Positions 19,424 to 29,413 of a stretch of DNA of 64,000 nt are shown here, piece after piece. Origin of the DNA: Doryteuthis pealeii (taxonomy: Eukaryota; Mollusca; Cephalopoda; Myopsida; Loliginidae); contig CM042145.1 of NCBI GenBank assembly GCA_023376005.1, forward strand, positions 101,830,591 through 101,894,590. Reading direction: 5' to 3'. Each line of letters begins with the position of its first letter. Position 1 is the stretch's first letter. The notes under the pieces were generated by a model. The model was given only the letters and a program-made list of their open reading frames with translations, searched no databases and was not told where the DNA came from. The translations under genes were made by a program, and so were the position numbers.

Positions 19424-19538
19424 AGGATAGTGTAGACAAAGTTAAAGGTGCTTGGTGACTGTCAGGTTATCGGACCATGATCAGAGAGGCGAGAAACTGA
19501 TAGTCACCAAGCAGTGTTGACTATGTCTACACTATCCT
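19424..19538. mobile_element. Hammerhead-2 family foldback, copy 1
   Basis: The left arm AGGATAGTGTAGACAAAGTT plus GCTTGGTGACTGTCAG and the right arm CTGATAGTCACCAAGC plus GTCTACACTATCCT are inverted. The loop has TGATCAGAGAGGCGAGAAAC, aligning to the hammerhead-like copy at 47.9 kb but with a mutated CTGATGA box (ACCATGA). Confidence 0.7.
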
Positions 19539-19649
19539 AACATAGATACATTTGCTACATCACCAATATTGTGCATTCTTATATACATAATAATAGTAAT
19601 AGTAATAGCGGAAAAAGGTTAAGTAAAATATTTATTATTATTACTACAA

Positions 19650-20181
19650 TTATTATTGCTCTATGTTTTTGATGTACAATTTACTAATGTCACTGCAACA
19701 GAAACATTAAAGCGGCAATTGGATATTATTCCTGTTAATAAATGCATCACACGCCTTGAAAATCATCTAAAAAAATCTAACATCAGCTTACCCCTACCAA
19801 CCCAAACAATTATAAAAATATGTAAATTATGTACCCAAAATTGTTTTTTCCAATACAACAGCACCTTCTATAGACAAAAGTTTAGTTTACCTATGGGATC
19901 GCCCCTTAGCGGCGTCCTTGCATGTCTTTTCCTCAAATTCCTAGAATCCGGACCTTTCACATACATCTTACATACAGACTCTAATTACTTCCGTTATATC
20001 GACGACATTCTGTTTATATACCCATTTAATCATAACATATCACAAATAATAGACCGTCTAAATAAAGTCGAACCAACTATTAATTTCACACACGAATTAG
20101 AACACAAAAACACTTTACCTTTCCTAGATGTATTATTAATAAATAACAACAATCACTTAGAATTTAAAGTCTACCACAAAC

Positions 20182-20185
<4 letters not shown>
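19650..20185 (+). pseudogene. Penelope-like reverse transcriptase fragment
   Basis: An open frame carries reverse transcriptase blocks in order. DVQFTNV, resembling the DV-LFTNV block with the first catalytic Asp, is at about residue 6. KFSLPMGSPLSGVLA follows at 75-90, YFRYIDDILFIYP with the catalytic DD at about 114-126, and a final LPFLDVLL (about 157-164) then VYHKP. The MGSPLS and LPFLDV-to-YxKP combination points to Penelope-like elements rather than LINE or LTR enzymes. It lacks the upstream fingers, the thumb and any GIY-YIG endonuclease. The frame runs directly into (TA)n right after HKP. Probably a dead fragment, although the RT core has no stop. Confidence 0.75.
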
Positions 20186-20224
<39 letters not shown>

Positions 20225-20240
20225 GTGTGTGTGTGTGTTT
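20183..20240. repeat. (TA)n(GT)n tract
   Basis: Microsatellite that terminates the reverse transcriptase fragment. Confidence 0.95.
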
Positions 20241-20529
20241 AGACAATATTCTTTTCCCAGGGAAATTTAAGTAGATAGAAATGTAATTAAATTATATTAA
20301 TTAAATAGAATGATGAGATTGCCACTTAATCTCTCACTTTTACTTTTTGTTTCCTCTCTCTCTATATATACAAGTTTCTGTACTTCAACCTTCTTCCTTC
20401 TCTGTATCAATTTGTATTCATTTTCTCTATTCTTCTGATTCATCCTTTCTTTCCAACCGTTTACTTGTGTTACAATACAACCAAAGAATTTTCACTAATC
20501 TGTTGTGAGACATGGTTGCACGAATTTTA

Positions 20530-20850
20530 TATATATATATATTATTTATATTTTTGCTTGAAGGCAATTACAATGCATGTATCGCATAAAATTCGATACT
20601 TTATAGAAAATAAACTTGACAAGTGTAATCCCAGCAAAGGATCGCTCGGTGTGTAGAACATCGTACAGACTGTTTCAACTTTATTAAGTCTCATCAGCGA
20701 TGTATACTAACGATTTCCCTCCGACAGAAATCAAAACTTTGTCTACACTATACTGAGTTATATAGCAGAGACCATATTGCCTTCAAGCAAAAATATAAAT
20801 AATAATATATACTTTATCAACAATGCTTCTAAAAAACAAACATCAAAAAA
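20530..20850 (-). mobile_element. Penelope-type terminal repeat carrying a hammerhead
   Basis: Blocks ATTTTTGCTTGAAGGCAATT, ACAATGCATGTATCGCATAA, the ribozyme (20658-20703, minus), GATTTCCCTCCGACAGAAAT, and then a second, inverted GCCTTCAAGCAAAAATATAA and CTTCTAAAAAACAAACATC. The outer modules are inverted relative to each other, as in the 5.1-kb copy. In the centre it also includes TTTGTCTACACTATACTGAG, which belongs to the hammerhead-2 arms. Confidence 0.65.
20658..20703 (-). ncRNA. Hammerhead ribozyme, type I, core intact
   Basis: On the minus strand: stem I ACATCG, then CTGATGA, stem II GACTT-AATA-AAGTT, GAAA, a 3-bp stem III (ACA-GTC-TGT, sharing the last A of GAAA), the GTA cleavage triplet, and stem I closing strand CGATGT. 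All core residues are present. The stem II base next to the core is a G-T wobble. A very short stem III is what is known for hammerheads in Penelope-like elements. Predicted cleavage falls between plus-strand positions 20664 and 20663. Confidence 0.75.
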
Positions 20851-20853
20851 ACT

Positions 20854-20884
<31 letters not shown>

Positions 20885-20887
<3 letters not shown>

Positions 20888-21125
20888 AGACCAGAGTTCA
20901 AATCCTGGACAAGGCTGTTTATATTTCCCATTGTACTAATACCCTTGGGAAGGGTAAGCATCCAACTATTCTTCTTCCAGCTATGAGTAAATAGTAGGTC
21001 AGACTTCTTTAACCTTGATTATGCAACCAGTCTAGGAGAAGGAAAACTGAATTCAAACCAGTTAAACTCTGCTTAAGAAATTGACCTTGTGTCACGTCCT
21101 AGTCGTGCAGAAGGGTTGGTAAATA
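20885..21125 (+). mobile_element. SINE-B, head truncated
   Basis: Starts at CCAGAGTTCAAATCCTGGAC after a (GT)n tract, continues with the standard body and ends GAAGGGTTGGTAAATATATA. Confidence 0.75.
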
Positions 21126-21139
21126 TATACATACATAAT

Positions 21140-21215
21140 TATACAAGGGTTATTCAATAAATAAGGTAAATTTTGCCTAAGGAGTTGGCAATAGGAAATA
21201 CTTTATTGATTATGA
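21140..21215 (+). mobile_element. Mariner end fragment
   Basis: The terminal repeat ACAAGGGTTATTCAATAAAT plus AAGGTAAATTTTGCC and GGAGTTGGCAATAGGAAATA corresponds in reverse complement to the right end of the mariner remnants at 47.1 and 47.8 kb. Confidence 0.6.
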
Positions 21216-21224
21216 CATGAAGGC

Positions 21225-21340
21225 TCCAGAGTTTGACAAGAAACACCTGAAGAAGGCCAAAGGGTACATCAGCTGAAATATTGTGTATATAATAATAAAG
21301 ATGGGGACAACAGTTCAAAAAATCTAAATAATACAAATGA
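21225..21340. mobile_element. Foldback family K, copy 2
   Basis: Contains CACCTGAAGAAGGCCAAAGG, AGCTGAAATATTGTGTATAT and GGACAACAGTTCAAAAAATC, the right half of the 10.7-kb foldback. The left arm is mostly missing. Confidence 0.55.
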
Positions 21341-21341
21341 T

Positions 21342-21630
21342 CAGAGATGCTGATAGGTACACGTCCTGCATCCCTGACAAACAAAAATATAAAAGGACAC
21401 AGTAAAATCATATCCATGCATCCCAGTGTTTTTCTTTTTTTCTTCCCTCACCATTTAAAGCAAACTGTAAATACATTTCAATAGTTTCTTAGAAATGAAT
21501 TACACAGGATAGGTTACAAGGTAGGAGTTAGATGGCTTTAGTTGGGACCCATAAATTTTCCTGGGGACTCATTTTAAGCAAATATGTGCATCCCAGGATG
21601 CACTAAATGAAAAAGCTATTAGCATTACTG
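21342..21630. mobile_element. MITE E with 6-bp TSD
   Basis: Full-length copy, left CAGAGATGCTGATAGG, right AGCATTACTG. Flanked by AATGAT at 21336-21341 and 21631-21636. The 6-bp size agrees with the copy at 49.9 kb. Confidence 0.7.
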
Positions 21631-21826
21631 AATGATTTATGTTGATAATGCTTGGGCTAAACAATATTTGGCAGTCTTTCTTTCTGGGTCAAAAATCAAC
21701 AGAGGTTTTGGGGGACCCTACTCTTGGACCATTCTATAATACTCTTTTATCCTGTTAAATTTGGCAGGAAATAGCAGTTTTGATACTTTAGTGAACTTGG
21801 AGATCAGCACAACCTATCCAGTGTTC

Positions 21827-22023
21827 AACATTACGGTCAAACACCGGTTCCTGCTAGATCACCAAAGTTAAGCAATAATGAGCCCATTCAATACTTAAAT
21901 AGGTGACCACTTAAACAACAGTAGGTACTGTAATCAATCCCAGTCCTTTGTTTATCAAAATGACTTGATTCAGCATTAAATGACCTGAAAGGGGTTGATA
22001 TGCCTTAAAACAAAACAACTAAG
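21827..22023 (+). mobile_element. 5S-rRNA-derived SINE
   Basis: The head matches 5S rRNA: ACACCGGTTCCTGCTAGATC, ACCAAAGTTAAGCA, TCAATACTTAAATAGGTGAC and GTAGGTACTGTA stand in the 5S order, including the box A and box C promoter regions. The body follows with AAATGACTTGATT and the 3' end GCATTAAATGACC, GTTGATATGCC and AAAACAAAAC. That 3' end is shared with retroposon C. CAACCTAT at 21819-21826 and 22024-22031 is a possible 8-bp target duplication. It is not a functional 5S gene, since many helix positions are substituted. Confidence 0.75.
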
Positions 22024-22069
22024 CAACCTATGTTCATCCTTGAGTTATTCTTATAGACTAATTTTAAAG

Positions 22070-22420
22070 AATTAGGTTTGTTTTGTTTTACGGCATATCA
22101 ACCTCTGTGGGTCATTTAATGCCGATAAAGTTTTGAAATAAATCAATTCTTAATGGATAATACAATTTTTTTATAAATACATTTTTCTATTTAACCCATA
22201 GATGGGACCCTAACAGGTACTACCACTCCGGGTCAGAGTGGACCAGGGAGCAATGGTGATGAAGGGGTGCTCCACATTCCCCAAACCTCCAAAACTGGAA
22301 CCTCACCATCAGATAGAGTTTAACGTCATTCCCAGGACATGTAGACCCGCAGACACCACTTCTAGCACCCATATGATAAAAAGAGGTTGGGACTTGCCAT
22401 AAGGGCAATAGGGTTGGGAA
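22070..22420 (-). mobile_element. Retroposon C with TSD
   Basis: The plus strand begins with the complement of an A/C-rich tail (TTTGTTTTGTTTTACGGCAT). Direct repeats ACTAATTTTAAG at 22057-22068 and 22421-22432 flank it. The 5' end is truncated at AGGGCAATAGGG. Target duplications of this length and the tail indicate LINE-type target-primed insertion. Confidence 0.75.
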
Positions 22421-22429
22421 ACTAATTTT

Positions 22430-22677
22430 AAGGGCACCAAGGATCCAACCGATTTTTTACTCAAATACCACATACAAGCCAAGAAGCAATAACCAACTTT
22501 ATTAGTCTATATACATATGTATATAGTATATAATTATTTACTAAGCTTATCTTAAGTTGTGTCACAAGGCCGGAAGTAGAGGGCATTCCATGAAAACTGA
22601 ACTCACCAGTAATGAAAGCTTAGCTCAGTCCTAATTTGACTGCATGGGGGCTACATTTTTTTTATCTCTCTCCCATA

Positions 22678-22680
<3 letters not shown>
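22430..22680. other. No recognised gene
   Basis: Unassigned sequence leading into a (TA)n tract at 22678-22724. Confidence 0.45.
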
Positions 22681-22729
<49 letters not shown>

Positions 22730-22739
22730 CATACACATA

Positions 22740-23105
22740 CATACACTTATACATATAACAACAACATGAAAAGAGAACTATGAAAGATGATATATACTAT
22801 ATCATCATTTCAGCAGAATGTATATCTCACACGTGTGTGTATGCGTTTGTGTGTAGACACACATATCCTATTAGTGATAATGTAATCTATCCTTGAACAT
22901 TACAACAGATTATCATATGGTTTTGATTTGTACTCAGCCTCTCTGAAAGTTTTCCGATTAAGGACCTCCTCACCTATTTCTTTCTATCTACACAATATTT
23001 TATGTTGCACAAAAATTCAACCAAGATTCTTTTAAAGCTTCTCTGTTGGTTGGTTTTATGGCATGTAAACTCTTGCTGGGTTATCTGATTCCAAAGTTTT
23101 TTTAA
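22740..23105. other. No recognised gene
   Basis: Mostly unassigned. GGTTGGTTTTATGGCATGTA and CTCTTGCTGGGTTATCTGAT near 23045-23090 are a short fragment of the retroposon C tail. Confidence 0.45.
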
Positions 23106-24040
23106 AGCAATTATATGGTTCCAAGTAATTATTCCTATTTAATAATAACAATCTATACAAAATTATACAGTTCCAAGTATCTATTCCTATTTAATAATAA
23201 CAATCTAGACAAAATTATACAGTTCCAAGTATCTATTCCTATTTAATAATAATAATCTATACAAAATTATACAGTTCCAAGTATCTATTCCTATTTAATA
23301 ATAATAATATACAAAATTATACAGTTCCAAGTATCTATTCCTATTTAATAATAATCTATACAAAATTATACATTTCCAAGTATCTATTCCTATTTAATAA
23401 TAATAATCTATACAAAATTATACAGTTCCAAGTATCTATTCCTATTTAATAATAATAATCTATACAAAATTATACAGTTCCAAGTATCTATTCCTATTTA
23501 ATAATAATAATCTATACAAAATTATACAGTTCAAGTATCTATTCCTATTTAATAATAATAATCTATACAAAATTATACAGTTCCAAGTATCTATTCCTAT
23601 TTAATAATAATAATCTATACAAAATTATACAGTTCCAAGTATCTATTCCTATTTAATAATAATAATCTATACAAAATTATACAGTTCCAAGTATCTATTC
23701 CTATTTAATAATAATAATCTATACAAAATTATACATTTCCAAGTATCTATTCCTATTTAATAATAATAATCTATACAAAATTATACAGTTCCAAGTATCT
23801 ATTCCTATTTAATAATAATAATCTATACAAAATTATACAGTTCCAAGTATCTATTCCTATTTAATAATAATAATCTATACAAAATTATCAGTTCCAAGTA
23901 TCTATTCCTATTTAATAATAATAATCTATACAAAATTATACAGTTCCAAGTATCTATTCCTATTTAATAATAATAATCTATACAAAATTATACAGTTCCA
24001 AGTATCTATTCCTATTTAATAATAAAATATAATCCATACA
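23106..24040. repeat. 52-bp minisatellite, about 18 units
   Basis: Head-to-tail units of about 50-53 bp with core ACAGTTCCAAGTATCTATTC and TATTTAATAATAATAATC. Most units differ by single substitutions or a missing AAT triplet. Edge units are more diverged (24040-24235: TTATATGGTTCCAAGTAATT variants). This is not a CRISPR array, since there are no unique spacers. Confidence 0.95.
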
Positions 24041-24235
24041 TAATTATATGGTTCCAAGTAATTATTCCTATTAGATAATAATGATCTCTACACAATTAAA
24101 TGGTTTCAAGTAATTATTCCTAATAATAATATATACACAATTATATGGTTTCAAGTAATATTCCTAATAATAATATATACAATTATATGTTCCAAGTAAT
24201 TATTCCTATCTAATATTAATTATTTTTATTTATAG
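24041..24235. repeat. Diverged edge of the minisatellite
   Basis: Four decayed units keep the ATGGTTCCAAGTAATTATTC core. Single diverged units also occur near 7420, 24600, 24955, 25350, 25765 and 60120, so the unit existed as dispersed sequence before it was amplified here. Confidence 0.75.
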
Positions 24236-24633
24236 TCCACGACACAATTGGGGCCTATTTTTTATTTTACTCAGTAAGATTTTACTGTTAATCTAAACCC
24301 ATTATATTTTTTATGTCTATGAAATGCATTTTTCTATTCCTTCAACAGATCCTTTATTACTGAATAGCAAGTTCAATCCTTGCTGGATGCCTCATAAAAA
24401 AATCTCCATGTAAAAAAAAACACGTAATAATCTGGCTTGGTGGGAGGTCAGGAAAATTTTTTCTTTTTCTTCTCTTCCCCCACTTATCAAAGCTATATTC
24501 ATCTCCCAATAACATCAAAGCATTGTGTTAAAAAAAAGGCTTCAATGGTGTTATAGACTGTTAACAAGAATCTTGTTTTAAATTTTTTGCACAGTCTCAT
24601 AGTTTCAAGTATTCCTATCAAATACTAATATCA

Positions 24634-24938
24634 TATTTGACGGCATATAGGACTCACTTTTCCCCAAAAATTTTAGTTAAAAAAATTGCCCTGTGTCTTA
24701 TACATCGTAGGTGAAGTTTGAGACCTCCTGTAGTCCTTGTTATTATTGTTATTTCTTGCTATTGAGATGTCTTGTGTATTGCTTGCCTGTACTGCCAATT
24801 GCATTTATACAACTACGTTTCTGCTTGTATAATGCACAGCTAGACTGTTTTCAACAATATATGCTTAAATACACTAAAAACTTTTTTTCCTGAATCTGAA
24901 CTGCTGAAATGGGGGTGCATCTTATATGCCATCAAATA
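24634..24938. mobile_element. Short TIR DNA transposon
   Basis: Left TATTTGACGGCATATAGGAC and right CTTATATGCCATCAAATA are inverted with two mismatches in the first 17. A CCCCAAAAATTTTAG block follows the left end. The 305-bp interior has no transposase. It lies within the decayed continuation of the 52-bp satellite. The superfamily is uncertain. Confidence 0.65.
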
Positions 24939-25005
24939 CTAATAAGTTGCAATGTTTTAAGTATTCCAAGCAATTATATAGCTTTAAATAACTAATAATC
25001 CTTTG

Positions 25006-25331
25006 TTTTGTTTTGTTTTGTTTTACGGCATATCAACCTCGGTGGGTCATTTAATGCCAATAAAGTTTTGAAATAAATCAATTCTTAATGGATAATATAA
25101 TTTTGTTTATCAACTCATGTTTTTCTATTTAACCCATAGATGGGACCCTAACAGGTACTACCACTCCGGGTCACAGTGGACCAGGGAGCAATGGTGATGA
25201 AGGGGTGCTCCACATTCCCCAAACCTCTAGAACTGGAACCTCACCATCAGATAGAGTTTAAAGTCATTCCCAGGACATGTAAACCCTCAGTCACCGCCTT
25301 CTAGCACCCATATGATAAAAAGAGGTTGGGG
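25006..25331 (-). mobile_element. Retroposon C with 14-bp TSD
   Basis: Perfect direct repeats CTAATAATCCTTTG at 24992-25005 and 25332-25345. On the minus strand the element ends ...GTTGATATGCCGTAAAAC with further AAAAC units. The 5' end is truncated at CCCAACCTCTTTTTATCA. This copy fixes the element's orientation and 3' end. Confidence 0.85.
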
Positions 25332-25367
25332 CTAATAATCCTTTGTAAACAATTATAGTTTCAACAT

Positions 25368-25723
25368 GTTAAAATCCTTGTCGCCATTGTAGGGGTTCAG
25401 TTATGTTGTTCACAGAATCCAGTTGGTTAATCCTAATTTGTAGTGTTCCTTGTAATGTGTATAAGTTCAAATCTGTGTTATTCCTCTGGTGTTAATCCGA
25501 AAGATGGGTCTTGCTGGCAGAAATTTCAATTAGCAATTGATTTGAGGAAGTTGTAAACAATCTTAAATGCTTTCTGTCCTCGTCTCTCATTGGCCAATTT
25601 TTACCAGAAGTGCCTACTGTTGTTGAGAAAGTTCATAAATAGAAGTGACAATTTTGCATACTTCTTATACCTATAGATAATCAAAGAACAACTGAACCCC
25701 TACAATTGCAACAAGGATTCTAA
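25368..25723. mobile_element. TIR element with TGTAGGGG core ends
   Basis: Inner inverted repeats TGTAGGGGTTCAGTT (25388) and AACTGAACCCCTACA (ends 25704) are perfect. Outer complementarity continues as AATCCTTGTCGCCAT / ATTGCAACAAGGATT. The interior holds CATTGGCCAAT and CATAAATAG but no coding frame. It could be a DNA transposon or an LTR-like palindrome; I cannot decide. Confidence 0.6.
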
Positions 25724-25797
25724 CACAACTAACTATTCTTAATACAAATAATGTGCACAGGGTTATATGGTTTCAAGTATGCCTATCTAATACTAAT

Positions 25798-26035
25798 AAT
25801 TTTTAAACAGATCTCTTTGGACCATAGGTACTACCAGTCCAGGCCAGAGTGAACCTGGGAGTAATGGCAATGAAGGCATGCTTCATCCACCCCAAAGTTC
25901 CAGCAGTGGAGCCTCAACACTGGATGTAGTTTAATGTCATACCCCTGACACCCCTTTTCTTTTTGAGACTGTGGAAGGGATCTTACCCCTCTGTAGGGAA
26001 TGCAGTTGGTGTATTTTAAGCCCCACCAACAGAGT
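25798..26035 (-). mobile_element. Retroposon C fragment
   Basis: Contains GGACCATAGGTACTACCAGT, GGCAATGAAGGCATGCTTCA and CTTACCCCTCTGTAGGGAAT with a large central deletion. The same shortened form is seen at 60.2-61.0 kb, so this is a subfamily. Confidence 0.6.
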
Positions 26036-26143
26036 TCTTTTTTATAAGTGTTCCTAAAATTTTAGCCTTCAAACACAAAGCAAAAAATCAACCCAGCTCA
26101 GAAAACTCTTAAGTTGGGATACTCATAAGTCAAGGTACTACTG

Positions 26144-26435
26144 TGTAGAATAATCATACTAGTTCCAATTACCATCGAATTGGTAAGACAAACAGCAAGT
26201 AGTCGTAACTCAATACGAATCTGTTTTGCTGCAAATAATACTGCAAAATGCCAGGTTATTTATGAAGCCTCCTAACATCATAGAAACCAAGCAGCCAATC
26301 AGGACTCTAGGAATGGAATCACCCAAATGCATGAGTGGACTATTCTGGATTCCCATAAGTACCAGTTGTCTTGGCACTGGTTCAGTTGTGCTTAGCTTGT
26401 TGCTCAAACCAACAGTACACTAACTCACTTCAAGA
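26144..26435 (+). mobile_element. Solo LTR D
   Basis: Starts TGTAGAATAATCATACTAGT and ends CTCACTTCAAGA. Contains GCAGCCAATCAGGACTC, CATAAGTACC and GGTTCAGTTGTGC. Flanks TACTG and CACTG match in four of five positions, consistent with a 5-bp duplication. 292 bp. Confidence 0.7.
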
Positions 26436-27099
26436 CACTGTATCTAGAAAGCCAGATACTTATTACTTGCTTCACACTTGCAGCCTCGTGTTGGCCTGAT
26501 ATGATGTCATTTATTGGGTGGTCATTTTTTTGTAAACATACTTTAGTGAACTAGTAGAAAAAGGTAACCAAGGTCATCTGTTGACAGCTGACACCAGATA
26601 AACAAAGATGCTTATGCTTAAAATTAGAATGTCTTTTAAATGTAAATATCATGAGGGTGCACTGACTCACCGCATCAACCCAATGGAATTACAGAAAAGT
26701 TGTATTAAAGAATTTGGTAATTTTCACCCTTAGTTGATAAAATTCCTAGCAAATAAGGCAATTAGAGTAACCTCCCTTGACTTTCACTTTGAACTAAGCC
26801 GGTAGCTATTTTGAAAGTCTCCGTGCGAAATAAACAAATCTTAGAAACTTTTTTGAAAACAATACAACTGCATGCTTTAACACAAAAATATCATAAAATC
26901 TGTTCTTAATAACAATTAAGTTCATTTCAGATAATGCGCATGCACAATTTTATGCTAGGAATTTTAACAACTAAAGGTGAAAATTACCAAGATTTCTATA
27001 TAATAATAATTGAATAAGAAAAGTGTTGCATAAAACAGACATTACTGTCTGATAATTGTGCACATCACATGAAACTTCAAGTAAAAGACTTCTAGTGTA

Positions 27100-27103
<4 letters not shown>
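26436..27103. other. No recognised gene
   Basis: I see no conserved frame. CCAAGGTCATCTGTTGACAG and a stretch around 26700-27000 with two copies of GGTAATTTTCACC-like sequence in inverse orientation (26718 and 26974 to 26990) may mark another decayed inverted-repeat element. Confidence 0.4.
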
Positions 27104-27133
<30 letters not shown>

Positions 27134-27153
27134 GCCTACATGCTTGATAAAGT

Positions 27154-27755
27154 TGATTTGTTGGGTTTTACAGTCAACCCATTGAGTCATTTTATGCCAA
27201 AGACATTCTTGATGGGTACTCAATTCTTTTTTAAACACATTTTATTGTAAACTTTTTTAAACACATTTTATTGTAAATGTTTTCTATTTAACCCTTACAT
27301 GGGACCCTAACAGGTACTACCACTCAGTGTCAGAGTGGACCTAAGAGTAATGGTGATGAAGGGGTACTCCATATTGCCCAGAGTTCCAGAATTGGAACTT
27401 CACCATCAGATAAAGTTTAAAGTCATACCTACGACATTAAGACCCTCAGCCACTGTCTTCCAGCAGATATATAATAAAAAGGGTTGGGCTTGCTATACAG
27501 GCAATAGGGTTGGGACAATCATATAGGTGCTAGGGCTTGATGTGACCAGCTGATTGATCGGAGAGGGCCTCTCCAACTGCCAGTCTAGCCTAAGTAAGGA
27601 AGTGTTGCATGTCATGGACTGCTCAGCCACCAGGGTTCCATCCTTAAGGGTCTCAGGTCGCTACTCACAGCCAACAGGTGGCCCCATTAGGGGTAGGTCT
27701 TACCCTTCTGCAGAGGTGCAGTTGGTGTATTCTAAAGCTCCAGCTGACAGGGCTG
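27154..27755 (-). mobile_element. Retroposon C, longest copy
   Basis: Flanked by GCTTGATAAAGT at 27142-27153 and 27756-27767 (12 bp). At 602 bp it is the longest copy and likely near full length. From the 5' end on the minus strand: GCCCTGTCAGCTGGAGC, CACCTCTGCAGAAGGGTAAG, GGTGGCTGAGCAGTCCATGA (an A-box-like patch, possibly chance), CCGATCAATCAGCTGGTCAC, and then the common 3' body. No long frame is present. It is either a SINE or a LINE 3' end with a preferred 5' stop. Confidence 0.75.
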
Positions 27756-27767
27756 GCTTGATAAAGT

Positions 27768-28206
27768 AGTGAGTCACATATTAAGAGACAGAGACGAACC
27801 AAGGAAGAGAGGACAGAAATTGGGGGTGGGTGCAAACATAAGAGTAAATGCCAAAAGTGAATTCTATCTCTCACATTGCACTTTTCCAACAACCCCTAAA
27901 AAAATAAACATCAAGGGTCCTGTATAAGAACAGGTTGTTGCTGTTGCTGTTTGTTTGCTTTTCTCAACCAGCATAATTCCAGGGGACCTTCCCCCCACCA
28001 GGCAGCACCTATCTCCTTGTTTAAAAGGAGTAAGGGGTGCATTGACCTTAAACCCTTGAAGGTGAATACCACAAAAATCTAAGAATTTTTTAAAATCATC
28101 CCTGCAGGGCACCCCACATTAAGTCAACATTGTGTTATGTTCTGGCCCCATGAGTAGTTGGATAAAAAACTTCTCTGAACCAACAAGTAACCACCCCATC
28201 TTCTAC
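27768..28206. other. No recognised feature
   Basis: Relatively GC-balanced unique sequence. The minus strand has an 82-codon frame without recognisable motifs; I do not call it a gene. Confidence 0.4.
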
Positions 28207-28211
28207 ACTAC

Positions 28212-28511
28212 TATTGAAGTCAGTTAGTCTACTGTTGGTTTGAATAACAGCAACTAGCTAAGCACAACTGAAGCAGTTTCCAAGACAGTTGGTATTTATA
28301 GAAATCAAGAATGATCCATTCATGCATTTGGGTGATTCCATTCCTTGAGTTCTGATTGGCTGCTTGGTTTCAATGATATTGTGGAGTTTTATAAATACCC
28401 TGTCATTCTGCAGTAGAATTGCAACAAGACGGGTTTGTATTGAGTTACAACCGCTTGTTGCCGTGTCTTACCAATTCAACGGTAATTGAAACTTAGTTTG
28501 ATTATTCTTCA
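28212..28511 (-). mobile_element. Solo LTR D with 5-bp TSD
   Basis: Plus-strand ends TATTGAAGTCAGTTAGTC and GATTATTCTTCA. The direct repeats ACTAC (28207-28211 and 28512-28516) are perfect. 300 bp. Confidence 0.8.
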
Positions 28512-28554
28512 ACTACCTAACAAGCTTAGATATCAATAACCCTGTTATCATTTA

Positions 28555-28735
28555 AATCATATTTTTTAATTATCTTCACGAATATAAATCAAATCTTCAT
28601 TATTTTTACTTAAAAACCAAAATCTGGGGATATCTAATGTGTATATATATTTACTTTGTCGTTAATTGTTGTATTTTCGTAATTTTCTACGGACATACAG
28701 ATACACACAACCTCCCTTTATATATGTATAGATAT
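28555..28735 (+). mobile_element. Element G, 3' part
   Basis: TTAATTATCTTCACGAATAT, ATCAAATCTTCATTATTTTT, TTTACTTTGTCGTTAATTGT and a tail near CTCCCTTTATATATGT, as in copies at 35.6 and 57.0 kb. Confidence 0.6.
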
Positions 28736-28836
28736 ATATATATACATATTCCTTACTCTTTTTTTAGTTCTACCAGTCTTAATCTCACCTACAAGAACAC
28801 ATGAAGAAAACAGAGATTCACATACACACACATACA

Positions 28837-28837
<1 letters not shown>

Positions 28838-28898
<61 letters not shown>

Positions 28899-28905
28899 TA
28901 TATTC
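28838..28905. repeat. (TA)n microsatellite
   Basis: Long TA tract flanked by (CA)n-like patches. Confidence 0.95.
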
Positions 28906-29413
28906 TTACAATTGAACAACAGATTAAGAAAATCCAACAAAATGTAACACACACACACATACACAGTGTGTGTGATTAGAAGTGTTTATGTAAACACAAA
29001 TATACTTATATTTATATACACACAGTATGTATTTATGTTTATATAATATACACATGAAAAGGGAAAAAGTCCTATATAAACAAATTAATCTTCATGTGCA
29101 ATATAAACAAATGTAAGAAAGATAAGCAGTGGGCCATGATAATTAATTAGAAATCTAATTACACAGATATAAACAATTCTAAAGAAGAGAAAAAAATTTC
29201 TTAATTCACCAAGTGAAAATTAACCAAGCTAAAAAAAAAAATGTGTGTCTAGGCACATAATCCCACCCCACCCCCTAAATTTAAAAAAAATTATGAATTT
29301 TAGTTTAATAACAACTTCGGTCCATTTCATACACTGATATACTCAAACTAATGTCTTTATCTCGGTTGTTGATATAGTTATTTTCTAAGCATAGCTTAGA
29401 AGGCTAGAACTAT

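Noticed and set aside
23106..24040. CRISPR-like array
   Set aside because: Units are contiguous and have no unique spacers; the genome context is eukaryotic.
27864..28112. 82-codon minus-strand frame
   Set aside because: No motif, and the length is within what chance allows in this less AT-rich stretch.
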